In this document: piece after piece, positions 8,153 to 15,735 of the stretch
Layout: each line of letters begins with the position of its first letter
Position numbering within the stretch: the first letter of the stretch is position 1
Assembly (NCBI RefSeq): GCF_900010725.2
Contig: NZ_LR734875.1
Coordinates: 54,955 to 97,028, forward strand
Length of the DNA: 42,074 nucleotides
Reading direction: 5' to 3'
Origin: Planktothrix serta PCC 8927
GTDB lineage: Bacteria; Cyanobacteriota; Cyanobacteriia; Cyanobacteriales; Microcoleaceae
Position numbers and translations under genes: made by a program
Notes under the pieces: generated by a model
What the model saw: only the letters and a program-made list of their open reading frames with translations
Told to the model about the DNA's origin: nothing
Databases searched by the model: none

Positions 8153-8385
8153 GTAGGGGCGGGGTTACCCCCATGGGTGTCAACTTAAGCCGAAAACCCG
8201 TGATTAAAGCCGAGATTAGATCCCCCTAAATCCCCCTTAAAAAGGGGGACTTGGATCTCCTGTTCCCCCCTTGTTAAGGGGGGTTAGGGGGGATCGTTGA
8301 CTGGGAATCAGATAGCGCGTGAATTCGGGTTTAAGCGCCTACTTCTAGCGTTAAGTTGACACGCTTTGGGTTACCCCGCCCGTAC
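8153..8385. mobile_element. MITE-like element, copy 1, with nested palindrome
   Basis: The ends are imperfect inverted repeats: the left end reads GGGGCGGGGTTACCC then GTGTCAACTTAA, and the right end reads TTAAGTTGACAC then GGGTTACCCCGCCC. No ORF lies inside. A second element with closely related ends occurs at 39184-39384. The interior holds a separate palindrome at 8219-8295. It fills the 328-base gap between the hydrolase and fabD genes; the rest of the gap is tandem repeat. Confidence 0.65.
8219..8295. repeat. GATCCCCC palindromic repeat nested in the MITE-like element
   Basis: The left arm begins GATCCCCCTAAATCCCCC and the right arm ends GGGGGGTTAGGGGGGATC, giving about 30 paired bases with a short centre. 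Each arm is itself a hairpin (CCCCCTT...AAGGGGG). This type of C-rich/G-rich dispersed repeat is widespread in cyanobacteria. Confidence 0.7.
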
Positions 8386-8388
8386 CAG

Positions 8389-8407
8389 TCAACTGTCAAC
8401 TGTCAAC
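8389..8407. repeat. Short tandem heptamer repeat (TCAACTG)
   Basis: TCAACTG-type units are repeated two to three times immediately downstream of the fabD stop codon. It is short and could be chance, but it matches the heptamer tandem repeats found elsewhere in the window. Confidence 0.5.
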
Positions 8408-8409
8408 CA

Positions 8410-9270
8410 TTAACTTATATTTTGTAACAGAATTTTAGGACAAGTCCGTTTCATTAAACCCGTCAAGACATTTCCGGGGCCAATTTCTACGACTTGTTGA
8501 ACCTCTAATGCTGATAATTGTAAACAAATTTCTCGCCACCGGACAGAACCCGTCATTTGTTGAGTTAGACGTTGTTTTAACAGAGTTGGATCGGTTGTGG
8601 GTGTGGGATCAACATTGGATAAGACCGGAACTTCAGCAGAATTAAAGGTTATTCCGTCTAAAATTTGTTGAAATTCTGTAGCAGCTTCCGCCATTAAGGG
8701 AGAGTGAAATGCACCGGAAACATTCAATTTAATCGCCCGTTTTACTTTAATATTTGCTAACAGTTGATCAACGGCTTCAGGAGTTCCTGAAATTACAACT
8801 TGTGCGTCACTATTATCATTGGCTAAAACCACATTTTCTATTTGTTGAATTTGTTGTTCCAGTTGTTCTCGATTAAACCCTATTAACGCTGCCATTTGTC
8901 CGCCAGCCGTCTTAGCCATTAATTCTGCACGACATTTAACTAACTTCAAACCCGTTTCAAAATCAAACACCCCAGCCGCATATAAAGCCACATATTCCCC
9001 TAAACTATGACCTGCAACATAATTAGGAGATTGCCCTTGTTTTTTTAACTGATCTACCAGTAACGTTTCAACCACATATAAACTCGGTTGAGTGTATAAA
9101 GTTTTAGAAATTTTATCTTCTGGATCACTACAAATTTCAGGAATAGACCACCCCAGAATATTTTTAGCTAATTCTAATTGAGCTTGAAGTTCAGACTGTT
9201 CAAATAAATCTGCCCCCATGCCAATCTTTTGCGAACCCTGACCCGGAAAAATCCATGCTGTTGTTGTCAT
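8410..9270 (-). CDS. fabD: Malonyl-CoA:ACP transacylase FabD
   Basis: A 286-residue enzyme that moves malonyl from CoA to acyl carrier protein, supplying the extender unit for fatty acid synthesis in the cytosol. N-terminal FPGQGSQKIGMG, nucleophile GHSLGEY with Ser89, and the catalytic His in SGAFHSPLM are all present, as is the C-terminal QVVEIGPGNVL. Length is normal. It is the last gene of plsX-fabH-fabD on this strand, 72 bases after fabH, the gap containing a perfect hairpin (9314-9332) that may modulate or process the transcript. Confidence 0.95.
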   Translation of the reverse strand: MTTTAWIFPGQGSQKIGMGADLFEQSELQAQLELAKNILGWSIPEICSDPEDKISKTLYTQPSLYVVETLLVDQLKKQGQSPNYVAGHSLGEYVALYAAGVFDFETGLKLVKCRAELMAKTAGGQMAALIGFNREQLEQQIQQIENVVLANDNSDAQVVISGTPEAVDQLLANIKVKRAIKLNVSGAFHSPLMAEAATEFQQILDGITFNSAEVPVLSNVDPTPTTDPTLLKQRLTQQMTGSVRWREICLQLSALEVQQVVEIGPGNVLTGLMKRTCPKILLQNIS

Positions 9271-9313
9271 TTTTATTTTTTAACGATTAACTGTTTACTT
9301 TTACACTGATTCT

Positions 9314-9332
9314 GGGCGGGGAAACCCCGCCC
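9314..9332. repeat. Perfect GC-rich hairpin between fabH and fabD
   Basis: GGGCGGGG, a three-base AAA loop, then CCCCGCCC. Eight perfect G/C pairs make it very stable in either transcript. It shares the GGGCGGGG core with the larger palindromic repeats of the window and may be the smallest member of that family. No T run follows on the minus strand, so it is probably not a simple terminator. Confidence 0.7.
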
Positions 9333-9342
9333 CTACAACTGA

Positions 9343-10335
9343 TTATCTTCCCCATTCAAAAATAGCCGCACCCCAGGTTAATCCAGCGCCAAAACCAGAA
9401 GTAACAATGCGATCGCCGGGTTTAATTTTTCCCTCTCGAACAGCTTCATCTAGGGCTAAGGGAATAGAAGCCGCAGAAGTATTACCATATTTTGCTAAAT
9501 TACTAATCACTTTTTCTGAGGGAATATTTAACTCTTCTGCGACCGCATTTAAGATGCGTTGATTCGCTTGATGGAGAATTAACCAATCGATTTGATCAAC
9601 AGTTAAATTTGCTCTAAATAATGCTTTTTCAATGATTTCTGGAACTTTTTTAACAGCAAATCGATAGATATCTTTACCATTCATTGTAATCGGATGATAA
9701 CTCCCTTGACCAATCGTAATTCCGGGTAATATTTCTTGCGGTTGGGGTTGATAGGATAAATTTAAAGATTGATTTTGTCTGCCATCACTTCTAATTTCAA
9801 ATCCCAAGAGGCGATCGCGTTCATCCGCCTGTAAAATCACAGCCCCAGCCCCATCACCAAATAAAATACAGGTGGAACGATCTGACCAATCAACCCAACG
9901 AGATAGAATATCAGCCCCAATTAAAAGAACAGTTTGATAAACCCCAGTCCGAATAAATTGGGAGGCGGTAACTAACCCAAATACAAACCCCGAACAAGCG
10001 GCGGTCATATCAAAAGCCACTGCTTTCGTTGCACCCAATTGAGCTTGAATTAAACTAGCACTTCCAAATAGATCATCAGCTGTTGATGTAGCTAAAATAA
10101 TCAAATCAATATCCCCAGGATCAATTTGGGCCATAGCGATCGCCGATTTAGCCGCCGATGTTGCTAATGCACTTAAGCAAGTATTCGGATCAGCTAACCG
10201 TCGCTGCTGAATTCCCGTGCGAGAAGTAATCCATTCATCGGAAGTTGCGACCCGTTCAGACAGTCCATAATTATCGAGTAAAACCGAGGGAGTCGCCGAT
10301 CCGCAGCCTGTAATTGCAATGCCTGTTATTGTCAT
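9343..10335 (-). CDS. fabH: 3-oxoacyl-ACP synthase III FabH
   Basis: Condenses acetyl-CoA with malonyl-ACP to start fatty acid chains. From ATG at 10335 it is 330 residues, the family norm; AGAGG five bases upstream supports this start. The frame stays open further upstream, but that extension covers a GGTAAAA tandem repeat and has no counterpart in the family. Catalytic triad: Cys114 in DMTAACSGF, His in LILHQANQRI and Asn in KYGNTSAASIP. The GFGAGLTWGA C-terminal loop is intact. It lies between plsX and fabD in the same direction, so the three probably form one lipid-synthesis operon. Confidence 0.95.
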   Translation of the reverse strand: MTITGIAITGCGSATPSVLLDNYGLSERVATSDEWITSRTGIQQRRLADPNTCLSALATSAAKSAIAMAQIDPGDIDLIILATSTADDLFGSASLIQAQLGATKAVAFDMTAACSGFVFGLVTASQFIRTGVYQTVLLIGADILSRWVDWSDRSTCILFGDGAGAVILQADERDRLLGFEIRSDGRQNQSLNLSYQPQPQEILPGITIGQGSYHPITMNGKDIYRFAVKKVPEIIEKALFRANLTVDQIDWLILHQANQRILNAVAEELNIPSEKVISNLAKYGNTSAASIPLALDEAVREGKIKPGDRIVTSGFGAGLTWGAAIFEWGR

Positions 10336-10383
10336 CGAACCTCTGTTCTTTGTCATGAGCTTGAAGAAGGCGATCAGTGACGA

Positions 10384-10418
10384 GGTAAAAGGTAAAAGGT
10401 AAAAGGTAAAAGGTAAAA
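10384..10418. repeat. Heptamer tandem repeat (GGTAAAA x5)
   Basis: Five uninterrupted copies of GGTAAAA upstream of the fabH start, in the plsX-fabH gap. This is a typical cyanobacterial short tandemly repeated repetitive (STRR) sequence. On the minus strand it would be translated as a fake N-terminus for FabH if an upstream start were used. Confidence 0.9.
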
Positions 10419-10467
10419 ACAAGAACATTTTGCCATTTTACTTTTTACTTTTCCCTTAAAATTAGGA

Positions 10468-11511
10468 TTAACTACTGACAGCTTTTTGATCAGGTTGAGA
10501 GTGTTGTTGATATTGGGATTGAATGCGTTCTAGCACTTGGTTATCGATCGCCTCTTTTGCCAAACGAACTGCATTAGCAATCGTTGCACCTTTCGAGGAA
10601 CCATGACTAATAATACAAACCCCCGCCACCCCTAAGAGCAAAGCGCCGCCATGTTCAACATGATCCACCCGTTGTTTAAACCGCATTAAACTCGGTTTCA
10701 GCAGCGTTGTTCCCAATTTTGCCTGTAATCCCGAAGTTAACTCCTCCTTGAGCATTTGCAGAACTGCTTCTCCCACTCCTTCAGCAAATTTCAATAGCAC
10801 ATTTCCTACAAAACCATCGCAGACAATCACATCAAATTTCCCCGTGAGGACATCTCGGCCCTCAGCATTTCCACCAAAGGCAATTTCAGGATGATTTTCT
10901 AGGAGTTGATAGGTGCGAATTGCCAGATCATTGCCTTTACAGGCTTCCTCACCAATATTGAGTAACCCCACTTGGGGTTGAGGCGTTCCCAGGACATAAC
11001 GACTGTAAATCGTTCCCATTACGGCAAACTGTTCTAAAAATTTGGGGCGACAATCAACATTCGCACCCACATCTAAGACCAAAACCGGAGAATCAAGCTT
11101 CATGGTGGGCAAAACAGCACCAATAGCAGGGCGATCAATACCGGGGAGACGTCCCAAACGCAACAAAGCCGAAGCCATTGCTGCACCGGAATGACCCGCC
11201 GAAACGACTGCATCGGCTTTTTTTTGCTTAACTAAATTCATTGCCACGTTAATTGAAGCTTTGGGTTTGCGTTTCAATGCTCCCAAGGCTTCTTCGTGCA
11301 TTTCGATCGTTCCCTCAGCCGGAATAATTTGGGGTAGGGGCAAATTGCTAGAGTGGTGTTTGAGGGCGGATTCAATTTGATCGGGATCACCGACCAAAAA
11401 GACTTCCACGTCCCATTTTTCCTGTGCCATAATTGCCCCTGCAACGATTTCGGCCGGAGCATGATCTCCGCCCATAGCGTCAATTGCAATTCGTGTGCGA
11501 GTTGAACCCAT
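10468..11511 (-). CDS. plsX: Phosphate acyltransferase PlsX
   Basis: A 347-residue protein that converts acyl-ACP to acyl-phosphate, the first step of phospholipid synthesis by the PlsX/PlsY route. The N-terminus IAIDAMGGDHAP, the DAVVSAGHSGAAM loop, LDVGANVDC, and VCDGFVGNVLLK are hallmark PlsX motifs. Start at ATG 11511 with the usual few residues before the first strand. It is first in the plsX-fabH-fabD set, the arrangement shared by many bacteria. It is divergent from the carboxypeptidase gene, with 137 bases between for both promoters. Confidence 0.96.
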   Translation of the reverse strand: MGSTRTRIAIDAMGGDHAPAEIVAGAIMAQEKWDVEVFLVGDPDQIESALKHHSSNLPLPQIIPAEGTIEMHEEALGALKRKPKASINVAMNLVKQKKADAVVSAGHSGAAMASALLRLGRLPGIDRPAIGAVLPTMKLDSPVLVLDVGANVDCRPKFLEQFAVMGTIYSRYVLGTPQPQVGLLNIGEEACKGNDLAIRTYQLLENHPEIAFGGNAEGRDVLTGKFDVIVCDGFVGNVLLKFAEGVGEAVLQMLKEELTSGLQAKLGTTLLKPSLMRFKQRVDHVEHGGALLLGVAGVCIISHGSSKGATIANAVRLAKEAIDNQVLERIQSQYQQHSQPDQKAVSS

Positions 11512-11648
11512 TGACCAACGTTAGAGAAACCTTCAAAATTTTACCGGAAGATTGCCAAGTCTAAAAGAGGGGAGCACCGGGAGCAGGGGAAGAGTTTTTC
11601 CTTTATTCTTTAGTATTGGGTTGGTTTGATGTTTTTTAGCGATTAAAT

Positions 11649-12971
11649 ATGATTGATATTATTAGTTCGGGATTAGTGAGTGTTTGGTTGGAAATGGCGG
11701 GGATGGATCAGGCGGGACTGAATGCCTCTCTACTGGACAATTTAGAGACTGAGTTATCGCAAGCCGTATTTCCTCAACAGCCTGATCCGGTTGCAGAAGC
11801 GGTGATGCAGCAATATTTGAATCGCTTATCAGCAAAAGGACTTTCAAAGGATATACAGGGGATCTGGGTGCAGTCGAGTTGGGTTCCCTTGGCTAAGAAT
11901 TCGGGGACAACACCCCTACCTGCGGCTTCTCTGACGAAGATTGCGACTTCTTTGGCATCCCTACAGGTTTGGAGTCCTGAACATCGGTTTGAGACGTTAA
12001 TCGGGGTCACTGGGCCGATTGTTGGGGGTGTGGTACAAGGGGATTTAGTGATTACGGGGAATGGTGATCCGTTTTTTATTTGGGAAGAAGCGATCGCATT
12101 AGGAAATACCCTAAATCAAATGGGAATTCGTGGGGTAACAGGGAATTTAATTATTGCGGGTAATTTCTATATGAATTATGAAGTTGATCCCCTTAAGGTG
12201 GGTGAATTATTAAAACAAGCATTAAATTCAACTTCTTGGAACGAAGAAATTATCTATCAACATTCTCGAATGACACCGGGAACCGCTAAACCTCAAGTTA
12301 TGATTGCGGGAAATGTAATCTCTCAATTTGGGGGAGCTAATTCAACATTAATTATCCGTCATCAGTCTTTAGCCTTAGTGGAAATTATTAAACAAATGAA
12401 TATTTATAGTAATAATCCGATGGCTGAAATTTTAGCGGCTAATGTTGGGGGGGCAGCTACAGTTAGGCAATTAGTATCACAAGCGGCAGGAGTTCCTATA
12501 GAAGAAATTCGGTTAATTAATGGTTCGGGATTAGAACCTGAAAATCAAATTTCTCCGAGGGCTGTTGTCGGAATGTTCATGGCTTTAGCTCGATATTTAC
12601 AAGAGACTAATATTACCGTTGCTGATTTATTTCCGATTGCCGGAATAGACACCCAAGGAACTTTAGAAGACCGAAAAATACCCGTTTCTACTCCGGTAAA
12701 AACTGGAACGTTATCGGATGTTAGTGCGTTAGCCGGGGTTTTACCCACCCGTGACCGGGGTTTAGTTTGGTTTGCTATTATTAATCGCGGAACGGATTTA
12801 GATGGGTTAAGAGCCGATCAGGATTTATTATTACAACAATTGGTAAGTCAATGGGGTTCTCCTAATACCTTACCCGAATTAATTCAACCTCATATTGATG
12901 GTCGTCGTCCGGGTATTGGTGATCCGAATCGCAATCAAATTTTAGTCCAAACCGTTGCACCATCTTCATAA
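11649..12971 (+). CDS. D-alanyl-D-alanine carboxypeptidase / endopeptidase (PBP4-like, S13)
   Basis: A 440-residue penicillin-binding protein of peptidase family S13 that trims or cleaves peptidoglycan cross-links. Active-site motifs in order: SLTK at 94-97 (acylating Ser94), YSNNPMAE (SxN) and PVKTGTLSDV (KTG). The stretch between SLTK and SNN is about 190 residues, as expected for the inserted domains of this family. No classical signal peptide is visible at the chosen ATG, which is odd for a periplasmic enzyme; export may use an unusual signal or start. Monocistronic; a hairpin with a T run follows at 13004-13029. Confidence 0.9.
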   Translation: MIDIISSGLVSVWLEMAGMDQAGLNASLLDNLETELSQAVFPQQPDPVAEAVMQQYLNRLSAKGLSKDIQGIWVQSSWVPLAKNSGTTPLPAASLTKIATSLASLQVWSPEHRFETLIGVTGPIVGGVVQGDLVITGNGDPFFIWEEAIALGNTLNQMGIRGVTGNLIIAGNFYMNYEVDPLKVGELLKQALNSTSWNEEIIYQHSRMTPGTAKPQVMIAGNVISQFGGANSTLIIRHQSLALVEIIKQMNIYSNNPMAEILAANVGGAATVRQLVSQAAGVPIEEIRLINGSGLEPENQISPRAVVGMFMALARYLQETNITVADLFPIAGIDTQGTLEDRKIPVSTPVKTGTLSDVSALAGVLPTRDRGLVWFAIINRGTDLDGLRADQDLLLQQLVSQWGSPNTLPELIQPHIDGRRPGIGDPNRNQILVQTVAPSS

Positions 12972-13003
12972 ATTTTTATTAATTTAATCATCAAATATCA
13001 GGT

Positions 13004-13029
13004 GTTTAGATGGGACACCTAAACTTTTT
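13004..13029 (+). terminator. Candidate Rho-independent terminator after the carboxypeptidase gene
   Basis: GTTTAG pairs with CTAAAC around a loop, followed at once by TTTTT. An alternative pairing of AGGTGT with ACACCT overlaps it. The stem is weak, so confidence is moderate. Confidence 0.45.
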
Positions 13030-13057
13030 AACGTTTGAATAAGGAGTAAAAAATTTA

Positions 13058-13807
13058 ATGACTTCACCCTATGAAGGTTTAAGTATTGAGCAATGGAAAT
13101 CCAAAACACAGGAGTTAATTGAAAATCATCCGCTTCATTTAGAAATGATTAGAGAAATTGCTTTGAAAAGTTGGGATATTTTATGGCAAACAACAATTGG
13201 AGAAGGTGAATTAGCAATACCACTTTATAGCTTAGATGTTCCTGCTATGGTCGTTGGTTACTTTTTTGAAAAGTTATTTGCTAAAGAACTACAAATGAGA
13301 GCACCTCAATTGTGGAGGGGTGGTATTAGTAAAGAAGAAAAAGATCTAGTTTATATTTCAGATCAATCTTATTCTATTGAGATCAAAACATCAGGTCAAC
13401 TGGGTTCAAAAATTTTCGGAAATCGCAGCTATGGAAAATCAGTGGAAAATCCTGATTTAGCTAAAAAAGAAAAATCGGGTTATTATATCACCGTTAATTT
13501 TTACGATCAGATGATCAACTTGATCAGATTTGGTTGGATTGATCATTCAGATTGGAAAGCACAATTATCACAAACAGGTCAAGCCGCAGGTTTAAGTGAA
13601 GAGACTTACACCTATAAGTTAATCCCTATTACTGGAGAATATCGGTTAAATACTCCTGTCACATTGCTTAAAGGTGTTGGCAAAAAGACAGCTAAAATAT
13701 TTGAAGCAGAAGGCATTAAAACAGTTCGAGAGTTGAAAAACTATCAAGGTAACAATCAAAAATTGTTGGAATTTAAACAAAAGCTTGAAGATTTAGAATT
13801 GAGATAA
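13058..13807 (+). CDS. ScaI-like type II restriction endonuclease with C-terminal HhH tail
   Basis: A 249-residue protein whose body matches what I know of the ScaI endonuclease family: SPYEGLSIEQW at the start, KDLVYISDQSYSIEIKTSG (Asp...Glu-x-Lys, PD-(D/E)XK site), FGNRSYGKS and LIRFGWIDHSDW. ScaI itself cuts AGTACT; whether this enzyme shares that site is inference. After about residue 200 a helix-hairpin-helix follows (LLKGVGKKTAKIFEAEGIKT), a DNA-binding element probably extra to the core. AAGGAG lies upstream of the ATG with rather long spacing. The methyltransferase gene faces it tail to tail, 31 bases away, completing a restriction-modification pair that looks intact. Confidence 0.85.
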   Translation: MTSPYEGLSIEQWKSKTQELIENHPLHLEMIREIALKSWDILWQTTIGEGELAIPLYSLDVPAMVVGYFFEKLFAKELQMRAPQLWRGGISKEEKDLVYISDQSYSIEIKTSGQLGSKIFGNRSYGKSVENPDLAKKEKSGYYITVNFYDQMINLIRFGWIDHSDWKAQLSQTGQAAGLSEETYTYKLIPITGEYRLNTPVTLLKGVGKKTAKIFEAEGIKTVRELKNYQGNNQKLLEFKQKLEDLELR

Positions 13808-13838
13808 TGTAACAACTATTCGTTACCAGATTTGTAGA

Positions 13839-14696
13839 TTAATTATAAATTAAAGGCAATAATGAAGTTTGTATGAAATTTATTTCTTCTAAATGATTTT
13901 GTATTCTTTGAGTTGCAATTTCACAATATTCGGGTTTAATTTCAAAACCAATTACCGGACGATTTAAACTTAAAGCTGCGATCGCAGATGTTCCCGAACC
14001 TAAAAAAGGATCTAGAATTAAATCTCCTTGATTAGAAGAGGCTTTAATAATCCGATCAATAACAGAAACGGGAAATTGTGCAGGATGAGAAGTTCGTTCT
14101 TTAGAAGCACGATTTTTACCGGAGGTTACTTTAGGAAATGACCAAACATCCGTCGGGTTTTTTCCTAATGGATTGACTTTAATTTTACCATTTTTCTTTT
14201 GATTGGGATATTTAACATTGGGATCACGAATTTCATCTAAATTAAAAATATAATTATTAGGATCTTTGACATACCAGAGAAATTTTTCGTTTCGGGGTGA
14301 AAAGAACTTTTTTCCAGCAACTCCTGCTCCATAATTCCAAACAATCTCTTGAATTAAATAAAACGGTATTTTATCCCATAATAAATAAGGAATCGGAATT
14401 GCTTTAGCAGAACCTGGAATAGAGGTATAACCTAAATTTAACCAAAATGCACCGTTAGGATTTGTCAGTCGAAAAATTTCTTGAATCCATTCAATGCACC
14501 AACTTAAATATTGATTGAGAGGCAAACAATCTTCATATTCTTTACCAATGTTATAAGGAGGACTTGTAACGGTTAATTTAAAGCTATCAGAAGGAATTTT
14601 TTTTAATGCTTCTAAGCAATCTAAATTATAAATCAAGCAGTTCTGAGTTTTAAAATAAGGTTCACCCAAAATCCCAATTATTTCAGTTAAATTCAT
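13839..14696 (-). CDS. DNA methyltransferase partner of the ScaI-like endonuclease
   Basis: A 285-residue DNA amino-methyltransferase with catalytic motif IV TSPPYNIGKEYED near residue 45 and SAM-binding DPFLGSGTSAIAA near 225, the order of the beta class; the target-recognition segment lies between. TSPPY and small size point to N4-cytosine methylation, but N6-adenine is possible. The sequence also has VWSFPKVTSGKNRASKERTSHPAQFPV, split here by function: the HPAQFP part is usual for this class. It is convergent with the endonuclease gene, so it can be expressed independently and protect the host genome. No strong ribosome binding site is seen. Confidence 0.92.
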   Translation of the reverse strand: MNLTEIIGILGEPYFKTQNCLIYNLDCLEALKKIPSDSFKLTVTSPPYNIGKEYEDCLPLNQYLSWCIEWIQEIFRLTNPNGAFWLNLGYTSIPGSAKAIPIPYLLWDKIPFYLIQEIVWNYGAGVAGKKFFSPRNEKFLWYVKDPNNYIFNLDEIRDPNVKYPNQKKNGKIKVNPLGKNPTDVWSFPKVTSGKNRASKERTSHPAQFPVSVIDRIIKASSNQGDLILDPFLGSGTSAIAALSLNRPVIGFEIKPEYCEIATQRIQNHLEEINFIQTSLLPLIYN

Positions 14697-14832
14697 TTTT
14701 TGTTTTTAGGATATAGAAAAGATTAAATCACTTTAATTATACCAAAATAATTAAATTTTGTATCAAAAGCAATAATGATTTTTCTAAAATATGCTAAACT
14801 TGTTTATATTAGGAACGTTAAGCTCTGATAAT

Positions 14833-15489
14833 ATGGTATCCACTTTAACAACTCTCCCCCTAGAAAACGGTGATCAATTAACTCGGATTGAGTTTGAACG
14901 TCGTTATGCCACGATGTCTGATGAAAAAAAAGCAGAATTAATTGAAGGAATTGTCTATATGGCAGCCGCATTACGTTACAAAAGTCACGGAGAACCCCAT
15001 GCTTCTATTATCGGTTGGTTAGCTTTCTATAAAGCAGCAACACCCGGAGTCGGTTTAGCGGATAATACAACTGTTCGTCTGGATCAAGATAATGAACCTC
15101 AACCGGATGCTTTATTAAGAATTGAACAGGGGGGACAATCAATAATTAGTGAAGATGATTATGTCGAAGGAGCGCCAGAATTACTTGTTGAAATTGCCGC
15201 TTCCAGTGCTTCTATTGATGCTCATCAAAAGTTAAAGGTTTATCGTCGTAACCAAGTCCAAGAATATTTAATTTGGCGAGTGTATGAACAACAATTAGAT
15301 TGGTTTAGATTAAGAGAAGGACAATATATTAAACTTTTAGCAGATTCAGAAGGAATTCTAAAAAGCGAAGTATTTCCGGGTTTATGGTTAGATGAACAAG
15401 CTTTATTAGCGGGTAATTTAGCTCAGGTTTTAAATATATTACAACAGGGAATAGCCACCACTGACCATCAAGATTTTATTAAAAATTAA
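14833..15489 (+). CDS. Uma2 family (DUF820) putative endonuclease
   Basis: A 218-residue member of the Uma2 family, a PD-(D/E)XK fold expanded massively in cyanobacteria with unknown biological role. Features: LTRIEFERRYATM opening, KKAELIEGIVYM (Glu), EPQPDALLRI (Asp) and PELLVEIAASS (Glu-x-Ala in place of the usual Lys pattern) and KLKVYRRNQVQEYLIWR. An in-frame ATG 14 codons earlier exists, but MVSTLTTLP at 14833 fits the family start better. Divergent from the methyltransferase gene; no partner gene. Function is unproven. Confidence 0.85.
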   Translation: MVSTLTTLPLENGDQLTRIEFERRYATMSDEKKAELIEGIVYMAAALRYKSHGEPHASIIGWLAFYKAATPGVGLADNTTVRLDQDNEPQPDALLRIEQGGQSIISEDDYVEGAPELLVEIAASSASIDAHQKLKVYRRNQVQEYLIWRVYEQQLDWFRLREGQYIKLLADSEGILKSEVFPGLWLDEQALLAGNLAQVLNILQQGIATTDHQDFIKN

Positions 15490-15516
15490 TCCAATTAACA
15501 ATAATTGCAGTGTTCC

Positions 15517-15735
15517 TTAGTAGGGGCGGGTTCGCCAGAATATTTGTTAATAATAATAAACCTAAATAAACCCGCCCTCTTTCTCTTTCTCAACTGGGGT
15601 GGGGCGGGTTTACAAAGATTATTTCTGGGATTTGTTAGATTGTATAGAACCCGCCCCTACGGGTTTTGGGAAATGTAGGGGCGGGTTCGCCCAGATTTTT
15701 GTTAATAATAATAAATCTAAATAAACCCGCCCCAC
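15517..15735. repeat. Three GGGGCGGGTT...AACCCGCCCC palindromic repeats
   Basis: Three units of about 60 bases, each opening with GGGGCGGGTT and closing with AACCCGCCC. Units at about 15520-15578 and 15677-15735 are near-identical inside (TTTGTTAATAATAATAAA core), while the middle one at about 15599-15661 has a different core. They fill the whole gap between the convergent Uma2 and glycosyltransferase genes and reach the stop codon of the latter. Two more units occur at 21692-21862. Confidence 0.85.

Noticed and set aside
10336-10428. Longer FabH N-terminus
   Set aside because: It is the translation of a GGTAAAA tandem repeat, and a good ribosome binding site precedes ATG 10335.
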